Positions 34,980 through 46,330 of a stretch of 64,000 nucleotides of DNA are shown here, in pieces. Both the position numbers and the translations under genes were made by a program. Within the stretch, counting starts at the first letter, position 1. Each line of letters opens with the position of its first letter. Source of the stretch: Glandiceps talaboti (taxonomy: Eukaryota > Hemichordata > Enteropneusta > Spengelidae); assembly GCF_964340395.1 (NCBI RefSeq), contig NC_135555.1, positions 17,206,246 through 17,270,245 on the forward strand, written 5' to 3'. The notes beneath the pieces were generated by a model that did no database searches, was not told where the DNA came from, and saw nothing but the letters and a program-made list of their open reading frames with translations.

Positions 34980-35235
34980 CATCTATAGAGAACACTCTAG
35001 AGAACACTAGAAAACACTTATTATTTAGAACACTTTCGATAGAGAACTTTCTATAGAGAACACTATGTAGAGAACTCTCTATAGAGAACACTCTAGAGAA
35101 CACTGTAAAATACTTTCTATGGAGAACTTTCTATAGAGAACTCTATGTAGAGAACTCTCTATAGAGAACTCTAGAGAACAGTGTAAAACACTTTCTATAA
35201 AGAATTTTCTATAGAGAACACTGTTTTATAGCGAA
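34980..35235. repeat. Short tandem repeat CTATAGAGAACACT (right block)
   Basis: Units of TCTATAGAGAACA-CTAGAGAACACT with TTTCTAT and ATGTAGAGAACT variants. It is separated from the left block by ~240 bp of unrelated sequence. Confidence 0.88.
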
Positions 35236-35890
35236 CACTATGTTTCTGTTTGAGCATTTTCAAGTCAGAACCTTCTAAATCTCCCATGATGCTTTGCAAA
35301 AAGCCAGAGGATCTCGATACAGCTGCAATATACAGTTACAGCTGCCACAGTTTGTAATATGTATGTACATGTATTGACTCAAGGGGGGACAGCTATCAAA
35401 GAACATTGATGAATGCTTCTAAACTGTCTTTTGATTTCACCATCATGTTTCGTCCTTTTTTCAGTAATTCGTATACAAATGTAATCACCTGCAGCAAACT
35501 GCCCTCAAAGTGCAAAGGTCAAAGGTCAAGTTGGCTTTCATCACAGTAATGCTAGTTTTGTCCTGGGGTATGAAATTCTTTACCTTTCTCTAAGTTCAAT
35601 ACAATGTAAATGGTAATTTTCTTGTTTTTATATATTGTTTGCTTCATAGTTTTAATTTTTATTTCACTTGGATCATCGCAAAGATATGAGCTATGGTGAT
35701 AATTTTTCAGAAGACTAGGTGCTTAAGATTTTGTCATACAAGAAATATTGTTTGTGAAGTTATCCCTCATAAAGTTGAATTTGATAGGTAATCTTGTAAA
35801 CGCCAGACTGAGTATAAGCAGATCACAGATTGAAAAATAGTGAAATATACCTATGCATCTATTTTCTCTTAGAAGTATAGTACAGATCCC
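35236..35890. other. No gene recognised
   Basis: Unique sequence, with AAAGGTCAAAGGTCAAG at about 35514 (two AGGTCA half-sites in direct orientation). Confidence 0.4.
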
Positions 35891-35896
35891 CAAATT

Positions 35897-36418
35897 ACAT
35901 ACATACACATACATACATACATACATGCATACATACATACATACATACATACATACACATGCACACACACATGCATGCATGCATGCATGAATACACGCAC
36001 GCAAGCACACACACATGTGCATACATACATACATACATACATACATACATACATACATACATACATACCACACACACATACACACACACATACATACATA
36101 CATACATACATACATACATACATGCATACATGCATATATGCATGCATGCATGCATACATACATACATACATACATACATACCTACATACATACATACATA
36201 CATACCATACACAAACACACACACACACACATACATACATACATACATACATACACATACATACACATACATACCACACACATACCATACATACATACAT
36301 ACATACATACATACATACATACATACATACATACATACATACATACAAACATACATACATACAAACATACATACATACATACATACAAACATATATATAT
36401 ACATACATAAATACATAT
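35897..36418. repeat. (ACAT)n microsatellite, ~520 bp, with GCAT and CA islands
   Basis: The longest ACAT tract of the window, with ATGCATGC blocks at about 35970-35990 and 36125-36155 and CACACA inserts. It opens long pseudo-ORFs on both strands. Confidence 0.95.
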
Positions 36419-36759
36419 AGAATTACATACATAATGACATACATAATTACACACACATACGTACACAGAGTCAATCATTGTTATCAAATGTGGAAGTGAA
36501 ATCTGATCAAAATTTCTAAGTCTGTGTAATGAAAACAAAAGAAATTTAATAAAAAGACAAAAAATTGAAGAAAAAAAACAGGTAAATCTGAAGGGCTCAA
36601 ACTGAAAATAATCTGACAAATTGTAGAGAAAAGACAAGACTCATATACCTTAATTGGATTGATGACTAGCAGTTGTAAACTAAATGAGAAATCTGAAATT
36701 TGGGGAAAGTATTCCAAGGTAATTAAGATTCTTCTAGTTGCCTACTTGCCATGACAAGA

Positions 36760-37230
36760 TACTGGAACGATCATGATGATTTATCATGATATTCATCTGC
36801 CTTTCTCCAGCTTTCTAATTAACCTTACGACCTGTATGATGTCATCGTGATCTTTGACCCGCATGGTGTATGACACATCAGAAGGAATTACTCTCTCCAT
36901 TCTTTTGTTGCCTGTGTTTCATTACTTTGATTTCAGTGCCGTGATTAGAAGCCGTGTTTCTGCACGAATTGAAGCCGTTGATAATTGCAAACACTTAGCT
37001 TTGATTATCGCTGGCTGAATAAACGTCTGCCTCTGCCTTATTAACGGTAAAAATAAAACCAACCGCCGTCGATGCTGTGTGACCGTATTGAAACGCGTAA
37101 AGTATTAGAAGGAATATGTATGACTTGATGTCACAGTGACTCAGATACGAATTCATGATCACAGAAAAGGTCAATCATAAAGGAGTGGTTATCATAATTA
37201 TGACATTATCATCTCTGACATGACTCTCCA
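36760..37230. other. Candidate conserved non-coding (enhancer-like) DNA
   Basis: Non-repetitive, CpG-containing island with TCTAATTAACC, ATGATGTCATCG, GTGATTAGAAG, GATAATTGC, GATTATCGC, TTATTAACGG and CAACCGCCGTCG. No exon is supported. Flanks are repeats. Confidence 0.4.
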
Positions 37231-37682
37231 TTCTAAACGAAACCCGAGTAATACATTATACTGAGTACAGTTTGAGAGTTCATGTGTTTTAAGCTGTGGG
37301 TCACGACTCACATATAACCATTTTCAGTACAAAAAAAAATTGGATTTGCCTGATTGTCTAACATATATATATGTACATTTAAAACCAAAACATCTAATCA
37401 CTGATTTACAGTAATTACATGGATTTATTGAAAATTGTAGGAAAAAAAATTGGGAAACATCTTTTTTGGTTGTGTTGAAAAAAATTGGAACCAAGCAACT
37501 TTCCACATATGAGATTGTGAACATATTATGAAAATATGAAAAATAACATGTCATCGACATATTTGGATATTTTTACTTGAACTACATATGGGCATATGTT
37601 GGAATGAAAGTTTCTAATATTCGACACAAACTTGACAAACATACATGTATAAGATACACCTTCATTCACTTGGTCATACGGG

Positions 37683-37882
37683 CAACCATATTAGATAAAT
37701 TGGTATTTATTTTGGATTTTTCATTCATAAAACAACTCCACTATGTTTTCCTATTTGTAAAAAGGATGTGAAACAACATATATATACCAAGTCTACGTTT
37801 GTAACTCCATCAATTGCAAAATGCTAGAAAATGTCTGAAAAGTTTTTAAAGTACGTACTATAACAAACATTTCATACATTTT
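37683..37882 (+). mobile_element. Foldback MITE, copy 4 (left half only)
   Basis: CAACCATATTAGATAA, TTGGTATTTATTTTGGATTTT, CATTCATAAAACAA and CCAAGTCTACGTTTGTAACTC match the left arm of the 49425-49768 copy. The right arm is absent. Confidence 0.75.
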
Positions 37883-38130
37883 TAATTTTTGCTTATTGAT
37901 TGAAAAGTTCTTAACATCATAGCAGAGTATAGTATCTAACTTGTGAATTTCATCTCAGTTCCCCAGTGAGGGAATGTTCAAATTCATCGTAACTGTACTG
38001 ATGGAAGACTGCACTATCATTCCATCATTTTGGGGTTCTTATCTTAGTAATGCATGAGCCTGTAGTTGACTAGTCAAGTGCATGTTTTTGAATTTTATGA
38101 AGTTCAACATATGCTGCCTGTGTGCAGTCA

Positions 38131-38392
38131 TGATGGTTACAGTGGCTGGGTTCGAAAATCAGCAAGTTGCAAGTTTGAGTCTCAAAGCTGTCGTCTGTGT
38201 TTGAACATAGATTGTTAGAGTCCTTGGGCAAGACTTGAACCATGACTGAGCTGCCCATTCAGCCCAGTATAATTGGGTACCTGGTGGTATAGAGGTTTCA
38301 ATGTGAATGCTTTTTAATAATCCTTTGTGCTTATAGAGGCTGCATTGGATTGTATGTACCTTTGGGAGTTGAGGAAATAAAGAGCCATTGTG
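38131..38392 (+). mobile_element. tRNA-derived SINE, copy 1
   Basis: The tRNA-like head has GGTTACAGTGGCTGG as A-box region and AAGTTTGAGTCTC as B-box region. It is followed by the central motif GTCCTTGGGCAAGACTTGAACC...CAGTATAATTGGGTACCTGG typical of invertebrate SINE families, and a tail ending GGAAATAAAGAGCC. The same central domain is in the 53690-54520 element. Old and non-coding. Confidence 0.8.
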
Positions 38393-39344
38393 TCGATATA
38401 GGTCTGTGTTAGGGGTAATAATTGCACAGTGCTATGATCACGATATTCATTATTTGTGGAATGTGTGTTGTCACAGATATGTACTCATATAATGGCAGCT
38501 GATTTCATGCAAAATAATACAGTGAGAGAAGAACAGCCATTACTAAAAAGTCATCCCCATTACACTTACAGTACAGCAGAAATTATAATCGCATTCTGTT
38601 TCAATGATCACAATCCACATTCAACCAAGAAGCAGAAACAAAATCTTAGATAAGTTACATCTGTTTAATTAATGTAAGTAATGAATCACAGTAGATGGGT
38701 GCTACCAGATCTGTGCTATAAAGGAGTGGGATCATTTGAATTTCACATTCATTGTGTACACAATTACAGTGTCAGTCTGGTTGCTGAGCCCACCCATCAC
38801 ATTGAACACATTTGTTAATGTTACCTGTGGCTTTTAACAAACATGTTTGTATCACTGAAACTGAATGCAATTATGGTATCTGCTGTAAAGGGGGTTTTAC
38901 ATGGACAGGTTTATAAGCAACTCGGTAGGGCAAGATATTCACAGTTGTAGACACCCAGAAGGACTCAAGTCGTGAAAACAAACTTTCAAGACTTTAAGTA
39001 ATAATCATTAGAAATAAGCCCGTGACCATTGCTTTGTGTATTATGGGTGAGGAGTGTATTAGTATTGACTGAGTACAAGTCACCCAGATAACACCACATG
39101 ATCCTAAAATTGCCCTCATCCCATTCTGAGTCTGAGCTCATATGATTTGGAGAAATCCCTTGAATTTTTGCTAATCTCGCAATTCAGAATATCTAAGTTG
39201 CAGTAGTAGAGTTACCTTATTGGAATCTAGTTTTTGAAGCAACTACATAGCTTTTGGATAGGTGGGGGCAGGGAGCAATTTAAAAGAAAAGGTTTTCTTG
39301 TTTGTCAAAATGAGAAAAACTGAGTTATCATATATTGGAAATCA

Positions 39345-39432
39345 GGGAACACCAAAGTTTGGTGGGTCAGATTGACAAGAAGTTACTGTATGCCAGTGAT
39401 GTGTCAAATTGATTTATTGGACACATTTGTAG
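39345..39432 (+). mobile_element. Partial hAT-like MITE
   Basis: GGGAACACCAAAGTTTGGTGGGTCA and CAGTGATGTGTCAAATTGATTTATTGGACACA match the right two thirds of the 55994-56176 element. The left end is missing. Confidence 0.65.
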
Positions 39433-39952
39433 GGAGGAGGGTCATAAAAATGTTTGTACCTCCCATTAGTAGAATAATATTCGCTTTGAATTAAATCTCA
39501 AATTTGTGAACACAAAATTTAACTGAAAAAATTATCTAAAAATAAGCCAAATTTTAAAAGAAAATTTTGATAATATAAAAGATGTAACTTTTTTGCTTCA
39601 ACAGCAAATACTGAAATTTGTTAAATTTTTAAAATAAAAATAAGGTTTTAGTTATAAATAGTTTAGGAAATATTTGAAGGAATATTTTTACAAAAAACAC
39701 TGGGCTTGTTTGGATACGCTAAGTTATGCACAGAGTGAGGGTTAAACAACCAAAAGTATTCACCAGCTTGGTGGATCAAATGAGATAAATAAGCTAAAAC
39801 TCACATGCAGTTCAACTTATGAAAGAACCATTGAACTTTTGAACTGTCCAGTTTGACTACCCTCGTCAAAATGAACACTATGATAAATGTCTATATGTAG
39901 TATTGAACTGTTATCATTCAAGTTTGATAGTTTATTGTTTGTTGTGTCTTAC

Positions 39953-40087
39953 CTCCTCATTATGTTTTCTTCTCAGTCCATCTTGTGCCCTGTCAATCCT
40001 CTTTAAGCATTCCTCCTGGAAAAGACCAATTCGACTTTGGCTATTTTTGGCAAGTTGGTAAAGTTCTTCTCGTGCCTCTAACTCAAC
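39953..40087 (-). CDS. Internal exon of an unidentified coiled-coil protein gene
   Basis: Read on the minus strand, CTGCTTATAG precedes 135 nt (45 codons, phase 0 at both ends) and GTAAGA follows. The peptide is charged and heptad-like, with VELEAREELYQLAK near its start and RIGLFQEECLKRIDRAQDG in the middle, ending KHNEE, as in a long alpha-helical coiled coil. It is in phase with the upstream candidate at 41221-41314, since that exon also ends in phase 0. I infer it belongs to the same right-to-left gene as the first exon at 62134-62289, but no overlap proves this. I do not recognise the family. Later exons would lie to the left; none was found with confidence. Confidence 0.72.
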
Positions 40088-41220
40088 CTATAAGCAGAAT
40101 AAAAAAAAAATGCCAAAGCAAAGATGTCAGTTCCCCCTGGATTAATTACTGCGGCACCAAAGGCAATTTCCAACTCAACCTGGACCAACAGAATGACCTT
40201 ATCGGCTTGCTGTCTTGGGGGTTTCAGACTCGTTAAAATCCATTTTAGTTCATTCTCCATTGCCACGTCCTGTCAGTTTGCAGGTGTAATCCTGAAAATA
40301 CAGCGTCACATGTTCGTCTAACATGTCTAATTTTAACACTTTTTTGTTAAAATGACACTGAAAAAAAAGTAGCAGCTCGTACAATTTTCGAACTGTGAAA
40401 AGCAGAAGACAGAGAGACCCCAAAAATACATATTCTCTCTGGAGACATTTACTCACGAGGAAAAAAAAGTACGTGTGGCTTTTTGCTCAACACCAAAAAA
40501 TCACAAAAACACCTGCCTGAAAAGGCAACAGGAAAAGTTCCTGACAAAAATCAGTATGCTTTATTACGTTGATATAAAATATTCATGATTTCTGCGACAG
40601 GTAAAATATGTGCTGTCTTGTTGTCATGACAGTGTTAGGAAATCAAAGCAAGCTGTGATGTCATCAAATAAACAACACGTATATTAAATGAAATTTTACA
40701 ACTTGGGCATGAAACGTCCCAACCCTCATAGGAATTTCTTTAGAAAACCACACAAAGCCATTTTGTAATTTTCTGTTTAAGTCCACAAAAGGGGATTTTC
40801 ATTCAGTCCAACTGCTTGGGTATTAACTTGAAAAGGTTTTGTTTCTTATAACAATACCGTGACCCTGGTAATATACACTGCCTGTCGACAACAACAAAGT
40901 CTCAGACCACGAGGTTGCTAACTTTTTTTGGACAACTTGCAAAACTAATTGGAGAAAGTAATACTCAAACATACAATTTGCATCAGGACCCTCTCTCTCT
41001 CTCTCTTTTTCTATCTCCTACTCAGTAGTCAGCTCAACTACGAAGTGCGGTTAATGGCAACCGCCTGATGTATTCGAGGAAATTTGGTTTTGTCACTGCA
41101 ATTATTTGATTGGAGTTGATTTCATGAATTTTGCACAAGATTTTGAAAGCCAGCTGTCCATCAAGTGAAAGAAATTAGCCGGGCAATGTACGACTTGTCA
41201 GTAATTGTGTGTGCACTCAC
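40088..41220 (-). other. Presumed intron
   Basis: Lies between two candidate coiled-coil exons. Contains a (CT)n tract at 40988-41007. Several 60-80-codon frames on both strands (for example 39985-40236) show no domain. Confidence 0.5.
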
Positions 41221-41314
41221 TGCGTTTTCAGCTTTAATTGATGTCATTCGGATTGCTACTTCACATCTAGCTGCACACTTCAATTGTTTCCTCTTGGCCA
41301 TGGCAAAGTGAGAT
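41221..41314 (-). CDS. Internal exon candidate of the same coiled-coil gene
   Basis: On the minus strand a pyrimidine-rich stretch ending TTCTCTGCAAG precedes 94 nt that end AACGCA before GTGAGT, a strong donor. The reading frame continuous with the next exon gives a basic, helical peptide with MAKRKQLKCAAR in the first half and IRMTSIKAENA at its end. Joined to the following exon it reads KAENA-VELEA without a break in heptad character. The acceptor is AAG rather than CAG or TAG, which lowers certainty. The first base completes a codon begun in an earlier, unlocated exon. Confidence 0.6.
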
Positions 41315-41639
41315 CTTGCAGAGAATACAAACAATCTCAAAGACAAACTTTTCCGTCTTCTTTCTATATGCTCAATATTCATTTTATTTGCCTTCCGCTT
41401 CAAATTCTTCATTGATATCAGGAAGAAATATTGAGACTATTCTTCATTTCCTTTCCATAGTCTTCAGTTTTGTTCAAATATTTTTTTAATTTTTATCAAA
41501 ATTTAAAGATTGGAAATCAAAGAAGATGATTTTCTGAACTTGTTTCATACAAGACATTTTTATTATTAAATTCTTTTGCATTTCATAATGTTTATCTTGG
41601 TGTGTTTGTTCTTTTAGGCTTATATTTTTTTGTTTCATC

Positions 41640-41935
41640 TTTTGGTTAACTTAGATGATTAATAAGGGTTCTAGACTCATAAACAATCTCAGGATTTTCA
41701 GAAGTTTTCAAAAAAATTTGAAAAAATTCACCATTATTGTCAAATTTTTGGTTCAGTTTTGTACATTTGCATATCCCTTTTCATTTCATGGCCAACTTCA
41801 GTGTTCATTTGCAGTAAGGGTTCTATAATCATAAGTTTTCAGATTTTCAAAAAATTTCATAATTTTGGAAAAATTCAGTCAAAATTTTGATCTAATTTTG
41901 TGGATATACATACCCTTATCTTCACTTTTTCAAAA
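41640..41935. repeat. ~155-bp tandem duplication
   Basis: TAAGGGTTCTA-A-TCATAA, TTTTCA-AA-TTT and TTTTG-ACAT(T/A)-GCATA(T/C)CC recur once. AT-rich and diverged. Confidence 0.55.
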
Positions 41936-42378
41936 TAAGTAGATGAAATGAACAGAACTGTGAGAAAAATTAGACCCGAAAGGTGGGAAAAGTTAATTTG
42001 GTAGGTCACAGTGAGAAATGACTCCAACTAACCATATGCACTACAATTGTTGATAGAATAAACACATTCCACCACTGAAAGGTCTTGAAACCATTACAAG
42101 TATTCAAAGATTAAACAAGTTTGGTGTTCTACAAGTGAAGTATACACAGGAATGACGACATTAGCTGCTAGTAAACAAGAGGATTTTACTGAGGTAAGAT
42201 GTAAGAATGGTGTGGGCAGCTTCTAAGGATAAACTACCTACTTACAATTCTCAGCTAATTACCAGTTTGGAATGTTCACCCTGTATTTACACAATCCAAC
42301 TATATTCTTTACAAAAGATCAGTAGCTTGTGACCTCATCTTCAGGGCAACACACTTTCCACTGCTGAAAACTCATGTA

Positions 42379-43030
42379 ACAAAAATTCTTGTTTTACCCT
42401 AACTTTTTAGATTCACATAACTTTATTTTGGACTGGATTCACAGAAATAATGCTTATTGGTGCATTGATGAGAAAATTGTGTTATTTTCCCATCAAAATT
42501 ATTTTGACAAAAATTGTTGTTTCACCCTAACTTTTTAGAGTAACGTAACTTTATTTTGGACTGGATTCCCAGAAATAATGCTTATTTGTGCATTGATGAG
42601 AAAATTGTGTTATTTTTGCAACAAAATTATTTTGACAAAAATTCTTGTTTTCTTTAACTTTTATACACATCTGGAATGTAAACTAGTAGTTATTACTGAA
42701 TTTATGATGAAAGGATGTAACTTTCCTATCAAATTACTTACAACAATGAACATTTTTCTGTAAGTTTTTGGTATATCTTACAATGTAACTTTATTTCAGA
42801 CTGGAATCATAGCATACATGTACATACATGTACCACTATTTATTAATTGATGACAAAATTGTCTTTCTTTCCCCGCCAAAATTATTTGACAAAAATTCTT
42901 GTTTTTCTGTAACTTTTCAGCAAATCTTGTTTTCATTTTGGACTGACATAATAACAATAATATTTTTCCACAAACTGGTATCAAAATAAAGTGAAAACAT
43001 TTCCAAAAAATTGTCATTGAAACTTTTTCC
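42379..43030. repeat. 128-bp tandem repeat, 5 units
   Basis: ACAAAAATT starts units at 42379, 42507 and 42635. Each continues with CTAACTTTTTAGA, AACTTTATTTTGGACTGGATT, CAGAAATAATGCTTATT, GTGCATTGATGAG and AAAATTATTTTG. The last two units are more diverged. Confidence 0.9.
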
Positions 43031-43352
43031 AATTTCTCCTAAACTATGACAAGGATAAAAGAGCATACAATTCATTCATTACAGGTCAACCATGTAATTT
43101 GTTTGCTTTGACAAATCCAATTTCACAATCACAAATTAAAGTAAAAGTAACACAGAAAATAAGCTGATTTCATTAGTGTATTATATTTGAACAAAAAACC
43201 GTGCATAATTTACTTTTCAGCAGCTTGTTTGGTCACGATTTAGCGATCTGATTTATGTACCAAATCAGTGTACTATGAGTCAGTAATAAACATTAGAAAT
43301 TATAACCGACATTGAACTTGGTATGGAGTAGGTGTTTATTGAGAATTGAGGC

Positions 43353-43379
43353 AGGATCAAGGTCAAGGTCAAGGTCATG
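43353..43379 (+). promoter_or_regulatory. Tandem AAGGTCA nuclear-receptor-like half-sites
   Basis: CAAGGTCAAGGTCAAGGTCA gives three overlapping TCAAGGTCA extended half-sites, the known recognition form of NR5A/ERR-type receptors. The same run recurs at 58274-58295, so it may simply be a repeat motif. Confidence 0.35.
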
Positions 43380-43766
43380 TTACATTCTTCCTTCTCCACA
43401 GCCTTTTATTTAATTATACTTCAATTAAGAAATGTGGATTGAGGAGTTTCTTTTCTAATTGACTACATGGCTACGTGCCAACTTTTGGCAAACAAAAGGT
43501 TACACACTGTGTGAACAAGTATCATGTTGTTTTTCAAAGTTTGATATATACATGGGACTGTGGTATGGTATGCTGCCACCACTTGACTCTCTTGGGAAAG
43601 CTGTGATCTGAAACAGAAGTACACTGTTCCACTGATCATGAAATACAAGACAAATTGTAAAATATCTCAACTTAAGAGAAAGCTATGGGAATAACAAAAC
43701 TCTCTTCATTTCAATTATTTTTGGATCTATGTATGCAAATGGAAGGGGGGGGGGGTCAAAATAGTT

Positions 43767-43935
43767 TAAAGGCCCATGTCAAATTAGGATTAACATGCCA
43801 TATTTCGGACAGAAAAACAGTCATCTGACCGAGCTATTTTAGTTGTTATTGCCAAAACAATTATCCTACATTGGCTCTATAACGTCGACACTAGTGTGAG
43901 AACCTGAGACTGAATCATGGGCCTTGAAGTTTAAG
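43767..43935 (+). mobile_element. TTAAAGGC-type element, copy E
   Basis: From TTTAAAGGCCCATGTCAAATTAGG through CAGTCATCTGACCGAGC and ACACTAGTGTGAGAACCTGAG to GACTGAATCATGGGCCTTGAAG. The middle is more diverged than in other copies. Confidence 0.75.
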
Positions 43936-44157
43936 AGTCAAAACATGATCCCATTTAACCTTTCCTATACACACATACATGTACCAAATATACATTAGAA
44001 ATGATCACTCCTCTGTAAACGTGTGAATTAAACATTTGGCAAATTATAAAGGTTGAATCACATAGAAAAAAAAATAAAGACTAATTCATTTCATTTCATA
44101 TTTAAAATATTGATTATTTCTTTCAAAGCAATCTGTCAATCAGTCAGGAACAACGAT

Positions 44158-44270
44158 GCAGTGTTTTTGTTAAAGGGTGGTGAAAAGGTAAATCTACATG
44201 TACCCGAGTTTCCCCCCCCCCTCCCTCCCCACTCATCATTTTACTGGGATTCCATACAAGTGTTTTCATT
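44158..44270 (+). repeat. Dispersed single unit of the 76-bp repeat
   Basis: GCAGTGTTTTTGTTAAAGGGTGG, AAAGGTAAATCTACATGTACC and TTTTACTGGGATTCC match the 18108-18480 array unit. A C-run lies at 44212-44220. Confidence 0.7.
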
Positions 44271-44349
44271 GGATTGAGGAAAAACATCGTACATATGTGA
44301 TGTCACAGGCATTAATGTTCCAGTGTAAGATTATCATATCAATAGGACT

Positions 44350-44522
44350 GAAAGCCCAGTTCAGATTAGGGTTAAAATCTATGTGTGTGAAAAAAAGTTG
44401 TATGACTAAGTTATAGGAAAAGTTGGTTCATAACAGAAGAATAATCATATGCAATCATTCTGTCTCAACTGATAAGATAACACTAACGTGAAAACATAGG
44501 ATTGAATCCCTGGCCTTTAAGT
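44350..44522 (+). mobile_element. TTAAAGGC-type element, copy F
   Basis: AAAGCCCAGTTCAGATTAGGG, TGTATGACTAAGTTATAGG, AGAATAATCATATGCAATC, AACTGATAAGATAACACTAAC and GGATTGAATCCCTGGCCTTTAA in order; both ends are preserved. Confidence 0.85.
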
Positions 44523-45104
44523 GAATGAATGAGTGAATTAATCAATTCATTAATTAAATTCATTTTTAATTTGTGGGTTATTACATCCATAAATCGTCTG
44601 GAAAATATGCAAAAAGTTAGAATTGATGATAATCCACAGAAATCTTGAACACTTAACCGTCTTACAGAGTCTCCTCCGCAAAGTTGGAAATAGTAGAAAA
44701 TGTATATATTTAGATAAACCTTAAAAGTTTATTTGTTTTTGATAGATTTGACCTCAAAAATCCTTGAACTTTTACTATTTCCTAACATCACCAGGGCATG
44801 CTGTGTGAAGTACAAACTTAAACTCTGACCTTTCACCTTTGACAGTTGAACTGTGGTAAAGAAGCTTGGTAACCAATAAATGACATCATAGGTGTCATCC
44901 TGATGTCTGAGTACTCTGCTACTACTACTAGTTGCTAGAAATTATTCAACATGTTGCACTAGGAATTACACACTGTATATATTTCAATTTGAAATGAAAT
45001 TATGACCACTCTAAAACTTTTAAACTGCAGACTGTGCCCCTTTAAAAATAATTATGGAGATCTATTGTACTACAATGGACAAGTGTACGGTAGTTTACAC
45101 CCTG

Positions 45105-45205
45105 GTCAGCCGTCAATGCAGTGTTTTTTGTTAAAGGTGGTTTTAAAAGTAGGTAAAACGTACCTGTATTTTCCAGATATTTTACCGACGTTCCCCACTT
45201 AACTA
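45105..45205 (+). repeat. Dispersed single unit of the 76-bp repeat
   Basis: GCAGTGTTTTTTGTTAAAGGTGG, AAGTAGGTAAAACGTACCTG and TATTTTACCGACGTTCCCC match the 18108-18480 unit. Confidence 0.7.
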
Positions 45206-45830
45206 TGGTACATTAGTGTAGTAATCTAGGCAAGTTTTTAGCAGATTTCCACCTGTTACCACGGTTACCAACCAAAACTACAGTACAAGGTATAGAAATT
45301 GATGTAAGTTTTACCAAGTTTTTCCATTTTATTACCGGTGGGTCCCCCTCCAAAATTTTGTTGCATGGTCACACGTTAGGTGTAAAAATATTTAGCCCCC
45401 CTCCCCCTCTTCCTCCCTTTCTCATTACAAACACACAATAACATGCACATGTGTAATGTCGTATTCACTTTTGAGGACAATATTTAGTTGGTTTTCTTGT
45501 TCTCTACTCCAATGAGTCATCATCTCCCTTAGGCCATTTCCACATTCTTGTGAACTCTAACGAAAAAATCAAATTTGATTCTTTACAGTTCAATAATTTA
45601 CTCTACATCAATATTAGTCGACGACATACTAAAATTTGCCCTCAAACCTATTTTTTGCTTTACTTTCTATTAATTTTTTTCCTTTTTCTGTGTTTTCCTC
45701 TAGGGATCTCTTTTGGGTTTATTTATTTGTATCTTGAAATAACCTTACTACGTTTTGTATAACAAAAACTTTTTTCAGATTTATAAATAACGCCGTAATG
45801 GTTTACAAGTTTTGATGAGGGGCATTTTTT
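45206..45830. other. No gene recognised
   Basis: Unique AT-rich sequence with CCCCCCTCCCCCTC at about 45397-45410. Short hydrophobic frames only. Confidence 0.4.
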
Positions 45831-45839
45831 ATCAATAAA

Positions 45840-46330
45840 AAATCACAATTTGAAAACATAAATGCTGGTAAGATTTACGGCGTACAGCTCCAACAATGGT
45901 TTTATGATGCATTTCAGTAGTTGCGGGTCATCCTTGGTAATTTGATAATTTACTGGCCGGGGTGAAATTAAGGGAATTTCAGCCTTATCGTGCATAAATT
46001 TCGCATTCAATAAGGTCAGAATGTGACCTTGTCTGCTAGGCATAAAAATGAAATTGCAAAGTTACTAATTAAATGCAAGCCATAAAATCTCACTTTTTAT
46101 AACGCTTCAATGGGCAAGATTAGATGTGTATGAAATATACGGGTTATTACAAATCTTATTAACGTCACTCGTCAATAGATTGCCAATTTGCATAGCTGTG
46201 ATCAACATGTAAATTTGTCTTTTTCTCTTTGAAGCTCTGATTGATACAGTGGACTTGCTGGTCTATATTTGATTGCTATAAAAGTTTAAATACTCCTGGG
46301 CATCACTTTTTCGCATGAAAATGATTTTAA
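45840..46330. other. Candidate conserved non-coding DNA
   Basis: High-complexity island with TGGTAATTTGATAATTTACTG, GAAATTAAGG, AACGTCACTCG and several GATTG/ATTAG words. A 66-codon minus frame (45843-46043) looks superficially protein-like, but has no acceptor and matches nothing I know. Confidence 0.35.

Noticed and set aside
35723-36637. Overlapping 131-201-codon ORFs on both strands
   Set aside because: Microsatellite artefacts.
39985-40266. ORFs of 83 codons (plus) and 62 codons (minus) over the 40-kb exon
   Set aside because: They are out of frame with, or antisense to, the splice-flanked exon 39953-40087 and contain intron-like sequence.
45843-46043. 66-codon minus-strand ORF as an exon
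   Set aside because: No convincing acceptor, and the peptide matches no family I recognise. Better explained as conserved non-coding DNA.
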